Source of the DNA: Gigaspora rosea | Lineage: Eukaryota; Glomeromycota; Glomeromycetes; Diversisporales; Gigasporaceae | Assembly: GCA_003550325.1 (NCBI GenBank) | Contig: QKWP01000435.1 | Location: 106,485 to 170,484, forward strand | Reading direction: 5' to 3' | Length of the DNA: 64,000 bases | Shown: positions 47,136 through 58,592 of the stretch, piece by piece | Layout: each line of letters opens with the position of its first letter | Position numbering within the stretch: the first letter of the stretch is position 1 | Position numbers and translations under genes: made by a program | The notes under the pieces: model-generated | Seen by the model: the letters and a program-made list of their open reading frames with translations, nothing else | What the model was told of the DNA's origin: nothing | Database searches by the model: none

Positions 47136-48899
47136 AATGATATTATACGGTATACCATTATGTCATTGATACTGTATTGATATACCATAATGCGTTGCTA
47201 ATTTATGTTGTATTTATATGGTTTCTTTAGTTAACTATAATATACTTTTGGGCTACTGTACACATGTACATACCTGATACGAATTTTTCAGCTGAATGCA
47301 ACATACATTTATGACACAATGCAGGACCTCAACAAACTGAACAAGCCCCAGTTGTGAATGTGGTCATGCAATGGCTTGCATCATTTCTCCAATGTTTTTT
47401 TCATAGTGCATTTTTTTTTGCTTCTTGAGGACCGAAAACACCTAAACTATTATAAAAATTTTATTTTTTTAGTTTTCATATATTATTTAAAAAGCCATAA
47501 ACTTATTGTGTAAGCACACTACATTTCTTATGTAGTTTAACTAAGTGGTTATGTTTTGGCATAAAACAGGGTAATTTCTTACTCTTTGTAGGTTATTAGG
47601 TGTGCAACACCTTAAGGTAGATTTCTGGACTTTTTTTCTTTTCTGGTGCTTATTTAGAAGTCGAGAAACAAGGTAAAAAAATTTTTCTTGGGAAACGTTA
47701 AAAAGGGTATTCACTAGTCACTTTATTTGCTCACATGTTAGTGATCTGCAAATTGGACATTACTTTTGTTGGCTACTGTACGTACCTAATATTAATAAGT
47801 AGCTGCGCAAAACCAGGAACAGGGAAGTAGAAATTAGAATTTTATATATCACGAAGAGAAATTTTTAAGGTTATTTTAATCTTCAGGACTAATAATTATC
47901 GATTCAAGAAAGCTAAGTTCAATGTATATGTGTTCAGTGTTTATTTAAATTATTGATATAAGTTATTTATAAATTGGAAGATAATGGCTGTTACCACGAT
48001 TAAGAGATCAATTGTCTTTTTATGAGTTTTAAAAGAAATAACGAAATAAAATAATGTTATTACGAAACTTTGACTTGGAAGGTAGAATGAGGTGTGGAGA
48101 GACTCGGTCCAAGTCTTAAGGTTTTTGAGTCTTAATGTAAGTATCGTCCTGACTTGCTCTTTTGTTGGTGAATATTTACTTCGATGTGAAGTTAAAAGTA
48201 TCGCTTTTTCTTATGTCTCGAGTTAGGATGGTCATAGTATTCGACTTTAGATCGTTAAGATCGTCATATGTGTCATGTGGTCATTGAATATAATGTAATT
48301 TCAGTTTACAGCTAATTTGAGGTAACAATGACGTTAATCAAATTTGGTATAAATTTTTTTTTTAGGATTAGGCGAATTTTTGTGATAAGTATGACATTTA
48401 AAAAAAGTGATTATTGATTTGATTGCCACATTTCACCAATCTTGCATTTTGATTGGCTAATATCGATTAGTAAATGTGAATAAAAAGCTAACTGCCACGG
48501 CAAAAATCAGGTCCATTAATGCAAAAGTTTAAATACTAACATAAAAAAGGTAATTCAAAGATGTACATTTGACAAAGTTCACAACAACTAGCAACATATA
48601 ATAAAATTTCATGATTACAAACAATAGATACTTAGATTATTGTAAAGAGTAGCATCGCACAGTATCATATTCGTATAACTGCATGCCTGTATACTGGGAC
48701 AAAATTTGAGTCGCAAAAGTTAGTAAATCAAAAACATGCTAAGCTGGAGTAATGGGCATTGCTGTGGGAATAGATAGGATTTTAAGAGATAAGATGATTT
48801 GCAATGACCTTCCGCAAAAAGTAATATTAACCAAATATAGGATAAGTTAAGAATAATGGAGAGCACGAATGCAATCTATATCAATAATTACCAGTTCAA
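47136..48899. other. No gene seen; one repeat fragment
   Basis: AT-rich. 48,075-48,140 (GAGGTGTGG...GGTCCAAGTCTT...GGTTTTTGAGTCTT) is a diverged fragment of the repeat family found at 50,760 and 60,790. No coding region. Confidence 0.5.
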
Positions 48900-49136
48900 C
48901 TCTGAATCAGTGTCTGAAATTCAATTTTTAAATTAGTTGCGGGCTGCAACTAAATAAAAAAAATAGTTGCAGATTATAAGAATTTATAAAAATTTAGTTG
49001 TGTATAAACATTTAATTAAAATTTATAAGTAAAATTTGCAAATTTATGTGTGGAATTTGCATATTTTGGTTGCAGAAATTTAAAATTTGTTGCAGTCCAC
49101 AGACTCTGCAATCCAATTTCAGACACTGCTCTGGAT
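48900..49136. mobile_element. hAT-type MITE
   Basis: Element 48,908-49,128 (221 bp) with ends CAGTGTCTGAAATT...AATTTCAGACACTG. The 8-bp duplication is CTCTGAAT against CTCTGGAT (one transition). Inner TTGCAG/CTGCAA words repeat. Non-coding. Confidence 0.88.
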
Positions 49137-49501
49137 TGTTCCAACACAAGGCATTATGTAATATTTATTGAATTGGCAAATTCTCGGTTTTTTTTAAATC
49201 AAAAACTCAGATTTAATATAGCAGCCTAGTTATAAAAGGTTACAAATTAGAAGACGATGATATAAATAGTATTATAATCAAGCAGTAAACAGAAAAATAA
49301 ATTTTACTTATACAATAGAACAATATTTTCGATTCACACCGCATTTTTTATTACACCAATAGAAAATCAAATGCTATTTAACATACCTGAAACATATGTA
49401 ATTTCTAATTCATTTCTGGAAGTTATACTCTATTCTTAACATGGTAATTTTTATTTTTAAATAAAATGGTGTAACAAAAAAATTATCAATATTATACTGA
49501 A

Positions 49502-49771
49502 ACTTAAACCACATAGAGTAATTATATAATTAATATATCATTACTATGCAAAGTAAATATTATTGTAATAGTTTAAAATGGTTATTCGACCATGCAACAG
49601 ACTTAAACCGCATAGAGTAATTATATACAGTAATTAATATATCATTGCTATACAAAGTAGCATATTATTGTAATAGTTTAAAATAGTTATTTGACCATAT
49701 AACGTACTTAAACTGCATAGAGTAATTATATAATTAATATATCGTTGCTATGCAAAGTAGCATATTGTACC
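49502..49771 (+). repeat. Tandem repeat, ~100-bp unit, three copies
   Basis: The unit begins CTTAAACC.CATAGAGTAATTATATA and includes ACTATGCAAAGTA and TTGTAATAGTTTAAAAT; copies start at 49,503, 49,602 and 49,706. Parts of the same unit recur at 53,585 and 53,760. Confidence 0.85.
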
Positions 49772-50148
49772 AGTACAATCATGTTTCTTGTGTAACAAAG
49801 AATGTAGAGGGATGGTTTCCGTTCAACTTTTTTGATGTTCGCTATGCTGATTTTTGAAGAATCATTTTTAGTATGGGTAATGGTTTTCATTTTTTTAAAT
49901 CAGACAGGGTTATGGTGATTCTGATGACACAGGATGACAACACGTGCATGTGTTATGTATATTAAACAATGGTGTAAGAAATATATTTATAATTGTGTGT
50001 AAATATATTGTAATCTGTCAAAAATGACATTTATATATTGTAATTGACTAATAGTATGAGAAATTATATCTGTTTAATATTGCTAATTGTATTCCTAATA
50101 AAGGAGTTATGTAATCAATCAGTTATCGATACTGATAAAAATTTTTTT
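49772..50148. other. No gene seen
   Basis: AT-rich spacer. Confidence 0.4.
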
Positions 50149-50330
50149 GGCACTTTGCCGTTTTTGATTTGCTAATCCAAAAAACATAATCAGACCATGA
50201 GAAAATTTAAAATATGACAGTTATGACAATTCAATGTCGTAATAGATTTGTCATAATTTATAATGATTTATCACTATGAATTAATAATAAAAAATTGACT
50301 TTTGACTGTTACACATATTTTGTATTTTTT
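50149..50330 (-). repeat. Inverted diverged copy of the 18.3-kb repeat
   Basis: GGCACTTTGCCGTTTTTG..., AAAAAACATAATCAGACCATGA and GTTACACATATTTTGTAT correspond in reverse to the 18,480-18,610 segment (ACAAAGTGCAG, GCATGATTACGGTTTTTGG, GATGCAAAGTGTGTGTAATG). Confidence 0.65.
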
Positions 50331-50759
50331 TGAGATTTAAAAAATCAATACATGGACAACTTTAATAATATGCGTTAGTGAGTCGCATACTGTGTATCAC
50401 CAGAATGGTAGGTTTTAACAGCAAATAATAATAGAAGCTATAATAATTCCAATGCGAACTAACTCAAACCTAACAACATATTGTGATTATTAGAATAGCG
50501 AACAAGTTTTGTAATTTAAAGTAATTCTTGATAGAAGCCACAATAATTTCGTTGCAAACTCAACATTAAAACGTATTATACACCAGCAAGTTTGTAACAG
50601 AATTTTTATAGTAATTTATGATAAAATTTCAGGTTATTGTATAACAGTATATATAATGCCTGGCATTGCGTTTTAATAGTACATTGTAGAAGCAGTAATA
50701 ATCAGTTAACAGATGAAATACTACAACAACACTACTATTAATCAAACTAATGTCCTTTA

Positions 50760-52215
50760 ACAGTACAAGACTCTGGATCCTAGAATTGGCAGGCAGAAAG
50801 AGGTGTGGTTGATTTAGTCTGGGTCTCGAGGTTCATATCCCTTAGTTTGTACTACTTCACAAGCAAATTTGCCTGTATAATTACTATAAATATATCTCTG
50901 ATCTATTTTTTTAATCATTTAAAATATTTAAATAAAATTTGGTATTTTAATATTTAATAACAAGGATTATATTTTTGAATTATTTAAATTTATATTATAA
51001 GACAAAAAGTTTATGTTGCTTATAAGCTAAAATATTAAATTTTAAAGAAATTTTTTAACCAAAAAAATATTTTACAATATCTTGGCGAATTCTTTAAATA
51101 TTGGCTTTAAAAATATAGTTTCTAATACAATATTGTAGTTTATATAAAGAATGACAACTTTCATTATTTGACTTTATATGATTTACTTGTAAAAATTAAG
51201 ACTTGTATTAGAAGTGAAAATTTTTTTTATAGACGGAAACATATAAAATTTGAGAAAACCTAAAGAAAAATTTCTATAGTAAAAGTTCCAAAACAAAAAC
51301 TTTAAACTTTTATTACACCAAAGTTTTTTAATAATTTTAAAAAAATTTTATAATAAAGTTTGATAAAACTTATATTTTTTACTTAGAAAGTATATAGCTA
51401 AAATTAATATTTAAGGTTTTATTTAAAAAATTTAAAATTTTAAAATTTTTACAGGCAAATATGCCTGCATAACAAATTAAGGGATAGGTCTTGCTGCGGC
51501 GTGTTCAAATAAAGATAAGTTTTTCTTATGTTTCTATTAAGCGTTTGTGTAGGTGGTTTCGAATCCACTCTATTTATTTAATTCTCTTTTCTTGGACTAG
51601 AGCATAAGGGTTAAAAGGCTTAAATACAATCGTTAATATTATTAATGATTGTCACAGGATCAAGGGCAAAATTGGGCAGATGCGGTGATTAATCAAACAA
51701 TAGAGGTGATTTATTGTTTGATAAATTGGAAATCAAGAGGGAAGGTTTAATCGATTAATCTTTTGTATAAAAGGTGATTAGTTCGATTTTTCTTCTTTTA
51801 ATGGGGTTACAACTAAATGGAGTTTTAAACATGGGTTACTAATAACGACACAACTTTTATTTGGAATAACAAATATTCCACGGGTACAGAATAAGTTCAA
51901 TAAGCGATTTGGTTACAACAAAGGGTATAAAACAAGGGGAAACTTCTTAACACTTCTACTCTTATTTCGAAGATTAAAACTCAAAACTGAACTCTTTGTG
52001 AGTTTCTAGAACTCAAACTTTGTGAGTTACTCTTTATTGAAGCGAAAAGAAGGGTATTATATACTTTTTCCCCTCTTAATAAATACATGAATTTTAGATT
52101 ACAACTAACTCTATTGATTCTATAGAACCGTCTCTGACTTATAATAATTCTAGTTCCTTTGAACAAAAGTTAGAGGTGATACATCAAGCCTCAAGGTATA
52201 AGCAGCAAAAGTATT
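50760..52215 (+). repeat. Dispersed repeat element, possibly LTR-derived, split by a MITE
   Basis: Matches in inverse orientation to 60,340-60,900. Shared words are GGATCCTAGAATTGGCAGGC (50,775), GTCTCGAGGTTC, GGTCTTGCTG (51,487), CTTCTACTCTTATTTCGAAG, TATACTTTTTCCCCTCTTAA and ATAAATACATGAATTTTAGA (52,080). A T-arm-like GGTGGTTTCGAATCCACT (51,550) lies in it. It carries promoter-like ATATACTTTTT and ends in AT-rich DNA. No coding region; its class is unresolved. Confidence 0.6.
50836..51486. mobile_element. TA-flanked MITE, copy 2 (inverted)
   Basis: Element 50,838-51,484 (647 bp), ends TCCCTTAGTTTGT...ACAAATTAAGGGA, flanked by TA. Its interior is the reverse complement of the copy at 36,151-36,793, including the GCAAATTTGCCTG tips. 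The 60.8-kb copy of the host repeat is uninterrupted at this point, which confirms the insertion. Confidence 0.88.
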
Positions 52216-52787
52216 GTTTTTAACCTTAATGCTATAATCTACCTCTGTCAGTACTATAACACTAATGATACCAAGGCTAGGCTATGTACATTGTATTTGA
52301 AAAAAGGAGAATAGATAAACACGAGCTGCAAAATGCCAAGAGCATACCGGTTTAACTATAAAGGTGAAGCTACATGTGGTAAAATGTTTCAGATTTAAAA
52401 TTATTTTTGACCAAAATGCTGAACTACATACTTTAGTAACAATAATAGTAAGTTCTATTTTAGCTTTTTACAATTACTCAATATAAATTTGAATAATTTC
52501 GATTTCTAATTTAGACTAAACTACATAAAAGTTTTGATAATTCGAATACAAATTGATTCAACCTTAACCAATAGAATATCACAGAAAGAGTAAGTTCTAT
52601 AGCAAATTTTTTCAGTAACTCATGATAGTAATCACAATAATTTAAATACAAACCAACTTAACCACATACTAGAATAGCAAATAAGTTCTGTAACAGATTT
52701 TTTGCAATAACCTGGAATTGTGATAATTTCACAAAAAGCTGAACTAATTCAATCTTAACTTAGATATTAAAAAATGATTCTAGTATG
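52216..52787. other. No gene seen
   Basis: AT-rich, with loosely repeated AATAGCAAGTTCTGTAAC-like words near 52,440-52,700. Confidence 0.4.
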
Positions 52788-53466
52788 ATTCCCTGAAAGT
52801 TAGTTACCTGCTAGCTCATTTTACTGACCCCATATCCCTGACAGAATGTTTCACCTTCAGAACTTTTTGTTGACAGAATCTTTCCTCGACATGCCATGTT
52901 TTCGACATCCCCTTTCCTAGAAATCTCATATTTTCAACAAGACATTTATCTGACATGACATATTTCTAATTTGACTTTTCTCTAACACTAAGTTTTATTA
53001 AATGCACTTTTTCCGACAAGAATGATAAACCCAGTGATCATCACATCACGTGAAATCATGCAACTATGTCATTTGTTTACTAGCACTATCAACTCAGCCT
53101 AAATTATACTATCACCTAACCCTAATCTAACCCTAACCCTAACCCTAATTTAGGCTGAGTGCTTAATCATGTGATGTGATGAACATGAATATATCACTTT
53201 ACCTATTTAAACAAAATTCTAATTGGGGAAAGATCTTGTTGGAAAAAGATATCAGAAACATGTCATGTCAGAAAATGTTCTTTCTGAAATACGTCATGTC
53301 AGTAAAATGTCTTTTCGAAAATATGTCCTGTCAAGGAAAAGGGAGGTTGAAAACATGGTATGTCGAGGAAATTCTGTCAACAAAAAGTGCTGTAGGTGAA
53401 ACATTCTGTCGGGGATATGGGGTCAGTAAAATGAGCTGGCGGGTAACTAGCTTTCGGGGAATCAAG
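52788..53466. mobile_element. Large foldback element with telomeric repeats at its centre
   Basis: Arms of roughly 300 bp, 52,788-53,108 and 53,150-53,466, are near mirror images: CTCATTTTACTGACCCCATA (52,818) has its exact complement at 53,418-53,437, and TTTTTGTTGACAGAAT its complement at 53,370-53,387. Each arm has internal GACAT/ATGTC-containing subrepeats of about 20-25 bp. The loop holds CTCAGCCTAAATTA, a (CCCTAA)n tract, then TAATTTAGGCTGAG. An open frame at 53,176-53,490 is made by the arm itself and is not a gene. Confidence 0.85.
53115..53149 (-). repeat. Interstitial telomeric repeat (TTAGGG)n
   Basis: CCTAACCCTAATCTAACCCT and further CCCTAA units, about five to six copies with one variant, in the loop of the foldback element. 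Confidence 0.85.
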
Positions 53467-53574
53467 ATACAATGCAAAAAATTCATATAATAATGTTTCA
53501 CTTCATTGGGTATTAGTGGATTGATTCTTGCCAAATTACTGATCGTGCTGGTCCTGCACAGCATCGCATGCTGC

Positions 53575-53965
53575 GCAGCTATCTTATTGTAATAGTTTAA
53601 AATGGTTATTTACCATGCAACGTCTAACATGCAAACTTTATTTTGCCCTAATTTTAAATTATACCCAACAACAGACGAAATACCCCAGCAGGAAACCCAA
53701 GGCTATACTCATCATTGTACTATTCCTGATATAGGCAGAGGCAAACAAATCGGGTAATTATATTATTATTATATCGTTACTATGCAAAGTAGCATATTAT
53801 TGTAATATATTGTTTAAAATAGTTCTTTAATTTATATTGTCCTAATTTAAACATACACGTGACCTCTTTTGAAAGCCCCAGTTATGCAAAATACCGGTAC
53901 AGGAAACCCAAGGTCATACTCATCATTGCACAACAATTCTGATATAGGCAAATAGAGATGAATTC
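53575..53965 (+). repeat. Two diverged copies of a ~200-bp repeat
   Basis: Both contain TTGTAATA..TTTAAAAT.GTT, CAGGAAACCCAAGG and ATACTCATCATTG; copies start near 53,585 and 53,795. They include the unit tandemly repeated at 49.5 kb. Confidence 0.7.
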
Positions 53966-54270
53966 ATGTGAAAAGTTTGTCCAATCACAATCAAAAGAGC
54001 TACACCACTTAACTTGCCTGTAAACCATACACTACGTACTTTGTACTCCGTTCCTGGTATATGTAGTAAAAAATTGACCTATTACATTATTCGTTATTCA
54101 GGTTTCTTATAGTAAATCCAATACTTACCGATTTCAATTTGACCACATTCATTCAATAATTGTGTTCTCAAAAAGTACTTTAAAAGTATAAATAAGTTCC
54201 CTGGGAAATTGACTTGCACTGGCCAATTAGACAAATTTCGAGCCATGATATTTATTACACCATTATTCCT
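53966..54270. other. No gene seen
   Basis: AT-rich spacer. Confidence 0.35.
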
Positions 54271-54450
54271 GGAACATCTATAAAAAATTAACTGAACAAA
54301 TATTCTGCTGATTCGATTTTGGTATGATCTAGAGTAACATTTATTATTTATGAAGATAGCTATCTCCGCAAATCATAAACATTACCCTAGATTATACCAA
54401 AATCGAATCTGCAGAATATTTATTCGCCTAATTTTTTAATAAGATGTTCC
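54271..54450. mobile_element. 180-bp foldback MITE
   Basis: GGAACATCTATAAAAAATTA (54,271) to its complement TAATAAGATGTTCC (to 54,450); the arms run ~85 bp and share GATTCGATTTTGGTAT and GATAGCTATC at the centre. Target duplication not clear. Confidence 0.8.
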
Positions 54451-54585
54451 GGTTACGCTTTGGAGTATGCTCTGATTCATACTTCAGCGTGGTGGGTGTT
54501 AAGAGATACACTGCCAGAGTATGCACCACACCACTGGAGCACTCTGTTAACTTCCCTAGACAGACGTCTTCAAGTGACTTGACAG

Positions 54586-56144
54586 GTTTCTAATAGTGCT
54601 TGTACACGGATAACTCTTTATCCGTAAGGTTGTAACCTTTAACAAAATCTAATAACCAGGTTTATATCCTATTCAAATAAAAGGATAACGGTTATATCCG
54701 GATAAAATATTTATTTTATAAATGCATCAATCGAATAAAGTAAATCTATATTATCAATATAAAAAATGATGCATGAAGTTTTTGTACTTTGTACATTCTA
54801 TTCTAACATCATATTCGTCAGGTGTCATTAGTGTACAGACAAAGAGATCTAGCATATTAAGGGGTTTCAGAATTAAATAAATAAGATTTGTACATCTCTT
54901 ATTTGATAATAATAATGTTTCGATCCTATTCTTTGAGGGCCATCCGGATTAAATTCGGATCCTACTTTGTGTATCCGGATGTAATACGAATCTGGATAAA
55001 TCCTATTATTGAATCCGGATTCTATATGAGCACAAAGTGTCATCACTTTACTTAGTACATTTACGAATTTGGCTACAAGTGCTAATATGAAGCTGTTTTA
55101 TTTGAAATATACCAAATATCTAACAAAATGAAATGCCAATTTCGAATTTAATAAATTAACAAGAAACGTGTCAGGCAACAGTGAGCTGTGCTAATTTTTG
55201 TGTGTCAAAGATTAAGATCAGATTTAGAAATTTTATCTTTTCTAGGTCAGCCTGGTAGTAGCACAGATTATTTCGTAAAATTTTCGACATAAACTTGCGT
55301 TCCCAAGTTATTCCTAACTTGTTTAGGCATGAGCAGTTCTTCAGCTACGCCAATACAAAGAGCCTTAAAGGTTTAGCTTGAATTTCGGGTTACACTGAAG
55401 ATCTGAATTTTTTAGTATTTAGACATTCATTATAACGAATTTTACGAGTCACGAAGCCATATTCTAGCTCAATAAAGTGTATAAAAAAAAAGATAAAACA
55501 ATAAATTATAAATATCAAATGAAAAAGATCAATATATCATTGTAATTATTAATAAGTAATTATGATCAATAATTTATTACATTGCTGTGTTCTCATGATT
55601 TGTCAATTCAGAATAGACGTAAATTCAGAAATGACGTGGAACAATAATAGTATAGAATAATCCTTTTATCACGCAGCGTTCAATTTGCTTTTTCTTATTG
55701 TATTCCGAACTGTGTAAAGTAAGTAATAGAAAAAATTAAATAAGTACTTACTGTACAAGTATATATTCATATATATAATATAATAATTATTATTATATTT
55801 ACAAAAAATTGAAAGCCAGTATAAGATTAAAGTTTAGTGTATAATTGATTTATATCGACCTATTAAATAAATATAATAAACAAATGAAATATTAAAATCA
55901 TGTTCTTATTTAAAATACATTAAATTTATGATGTAGAGAAGTTTTACACCGGGTGATGATAGTATATAAATAATACGCAAATTAAAATATTTATTATAAT
56001 TGTATTTTACCCTATACTATCCTATATGATATCTTAAATTAACCGGATATCTCAATAATTTATCTGTTTATCAATTTTATAATTCGGGTATCCGGATAGC
56101 TTAACAGTTAACCGTTTATTGTACTGTACCCTACTAATTTCTAA
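54586..56144. mobile_element. Candidate non-autonomous hAT element, 1.5 kb
   Basis: Putative element 54,594-56,136, ends TAGTGCTTGTACACGGATAA and (reverse) TAGTAGGGTACAGTAC. Flanking 8-mers are GTTTCTAA and ATTTCTAA (one transition). Both ends are rich in CCGGAT/ATCCGG words (54,610-55,020 and 56,030-56,110), like subterminal binding sites. No transposase seen inside. The terminal repeat is imperfect, so this is a moderate call. Confidence 0.55.
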
Positions 56145-56309
56145 TGTCTAGAAATAAAGTATCCGAAGCGTAGCTGAGGATAATAAAATAAAAATAAAAA
56201 TAAAATCCAATTACCATATTCCCTCAAAATTTATCGTTACAAGTATTTTTTGGTTATACAGTTACAAAGAGAAGCAAAAATTTCACAGAAATAAAATGTA
56301 ATTTTTAAA

Positions 56310-56650
56310 ATAAATAAAAAACGTTCTTAAATATTTATCGTTATGTGTGTACTAGTTGTTCAAGTAAAAATTTCTTTATTCGGTACTTTATTAACATACA
56401 AGTAGTGCAATGTAATTCAAAAAACAAATAAAATAAATAAAATAAACAAATAAATTATGTGCTTAAATATTTGTCATTACTGTATGTGCGTACTAGTTGC
56501 TCAAATATAATCTTCTTTATTCGATACTTCATTAAACGTACAAATGTTAGAATGTAATTCAAAAAAAAAAATAAATAAATAAATTAATAGTGTACTTAAA
56601 TATTATCGTTATGTGCGTACTGATTGTTCAAGTAAAAATTTCTTATTTCT
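56310..56650 (+). repeat. Tandem repeat, ~120-bp unit, ~2.6 copies
   Basis: Each copy has CTTAAATATT.ATCGTTATGTG, GCGTACTAGTTG.TCAA, TTCTTTATTCG.TACTT and AATGTAATTCAAAAAA. The third copy ends after TTGTTCAAGTAAAAATTTCT. Confidence 0.8.
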
Positions 56651-56831
56651 TTTTTTTGATATTACTTGAACAAACAAACTTTCTACCAAATATAATCAAT
56701 TTTAAAGGCGAACATCGGTTTTATATAAAAGTTAACCGTGTTATGACTTTTTGCCCTGCTCTAACTGAAAATACTAGGAAATCAGAATCTGATATAAATA
56801 AGTCCGAAGCAAAAAATGCATTTACATTAAG

Positions 56832-57047
56832 TAAGGCCAGACCAAGTTGATTATGTGTTTTACATTACCCCCCCCCCCCCCCATAGTAAAAAAAATTTTG
56901 ATAAATATACATAGAGCTACGGTACATTTCAGAAAATTTTTATATAAATTTTTTTTTGGAAAAAAAATTTTTTTAAAATTTTACTATGTGAACCACCCCT
57001 GAGAGGGGGGGTAATGTAAAACACATAATCAACTTGGTTTGGCCTAA
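56832..57047. mobile_element. Tourist-like (PIF/Harbinger) MITE
   Basis: Element 56,835-57,044 (210 bp), ends GGCCAGACCAAGTTGATTAT and the complement of GGCCAAACCAAGTTGATTAT, arms over 40 bp up to a poly-C/poly-G run. Flanked by TAA on both sides (56,832-56,834 and 57,045-57,047), the 3-bp duplication typical of PIF/Harbinger. Non-coding. Confidence 0.88.
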
Positions 57048-57179
57048 CCTAGAGAACTATTAAGCTGAGTTACGCTGATTGCTGATCATCACGGGAACCT
57101 ATAATTCTCATAGAAACAGAGATCGTCCTCGCTACGCTTCGGACAATAAATATGAATGGCCTAAAAATAAGCCTGTTTA

Positions 57180-57490
57180 TTTAATTAATATCTTTACACA
57201 GTATAATAGATACTTTAATATTTATAAAAAAAAATTATTTAATACGATATGGCAATATTTATTATTGTATTTTATTAAGAATTCGAAGAGTTGTAAAAGG
57301 TTCTTGAATTACCAAACGTTAATATTAAAAAGGGTATTTAATTAATAACTTTACACAGTATAATAGATACTTTAATATTCGATAAAAAAAATTATTTAAT
57401 ACGATATGATTGTTATCGTGCAATTATTTTATTAAGAATTCGAAGAGTTGTAAAAGTTCATGAATTACCAAACGTTAGTATTAAAAAGTG
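57180..57490 (+). repeat. Tandem duplication, 157-bp unit
   Basis: TTTAATTAATA.CTTTACACAG starts at 57,180 and 57,337; both copies run to GAATTACCAAACGTTA.TATT. Confidence 0.9.
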
Positions 57491-58303
57491 AAAAGTAATG
57501 TTTACTAAAATTTTAGTCCGCCGATTTTTAGCAAAAAAATTTCTTAATATTACAAAAATTACAATTGCGAAAATTGCGGAAGCAATTGTTTACAACGCCA
57601 GGGCGTAGGGTCGATTTTCTGCTCACGTGATTTTCGACATAAGCTGGTCAATTAAAAATCAGGATCAGGTGTAACTTAAAGAAAATCAAAGCAAAAAAAA
57701 CGTTTAATCATAAAATTTAGACTAGTAAATCGCTTTTATGTTCCTAATAAAAAATTTTCCTCGTGCAATTTTGCTATACAATAGCTCTTTCTAACTTTTA
57801 CCCAAATCAACCAAAACCCTAACATAAATTAATTTTTTTTATTTAACTACTATTGCATCGACAAATCACGTGACCGGACAATCGATGTCAATCTCGCAAG
57901 ATCAGTTGATTTTGTGTAATACGTAAAAAAGCGCTCTTTATATGCAAAATTTCATGATACGCATGGTTTACTTAGAAACGAAGGCGTTAGCGAGTTGTTT
58001 ATGTTACACGAAGATCGCAATTTTTATTTTGACATCACCTGACCATAAATGATCATGTGATCATGTGAATATCGTCATAATTGCTACATAACAGATAATT
58101 ATGAACACCAATCCGATTTCGCGTTTTTTTTTTTACGTGCAATCATAAATCCCACATTTCTCAATTTTTTATATAAACCCCCACATTTCAGTGTTTGTTC
58201 GTCACAATTTTTTGGGCGTGTACTGTTAGGCCTTTATGGTAACACAAGGCAATGTCTAGACGTTTAATGTTCTGACAAACAATGTACTCTACCCAACTCT
58301 GAT
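57491..58303. other. No gene seen
   Basis: AT-rich spacer with scattered CACGTGA/TCACGTG words (57,623; 57,869; 58,050). Confidence 0.45.
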
Positions 58304-58373
58304 TTAAGTCCGTCTGGTTACTTGGATAAGTAATGTCTAGGTCCGCCTGGTTACTTTGATAAGTAATGTCTAG
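58304..58373 (+). repeat. Two tandem copies of a ~34-bp unit
   Basis: GTCCG.CTGGTTACTT.GATAA then GTAATGTCTAG, twice in a row. Confidence 0.85.
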
Positions 58374-58433
58374 TTTCGTTATTTCAGAAATTTGGGGGAA
58401 CATTTAAGATCGTCTTCATTGCTGTTATTACTG

Positions 58434-58592
58434 TATGCAAACCAGTACTTTATACGCCGGGAGGGAGGACGGTAGAGTTCTTCTACTGACTTCCCTCTTT
58501 TTTGGGGCACCCTCTTTGAGGGAGCAGTTTAAGGGCTCGTTAGCTCTGACCACGAGTGTAAGCCTCAGTAAACGCATTGTCCCCTTTTTTAG
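58434..58592 (+). ncRNA. G+C-rich island, possible structured RNA
   Basis: This ~160-bp block is much richer in G+C than its surroundings. It can fold: GGGAGG...GTAGA/TCTAC...CTTCCCTC, then CCCTCTTTGAGGG and GCTCGT...ACGAG. It ends CCCCTTTTTT (58,579-58,590), which would serve as an RNA polymerase III terminator. No known RNA class could be matched by eye; open frames on both strands here are short and overlapping. A weak call. Confidence 0.25.

Noticed and set aside
51545..51575. Possible tRNA (GGTGGTTTCGAATCCACT resembles a T arm)
   Set aside because: The loop is one base too long, no A box or anticodon arm fits upstream, and no acceptor pairing was found.
53176..53490. 104-codon open frame
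   Set aside because: It lies wholly in the right arm of the foldback element and consists of its GTC/GACAT subrepeats.
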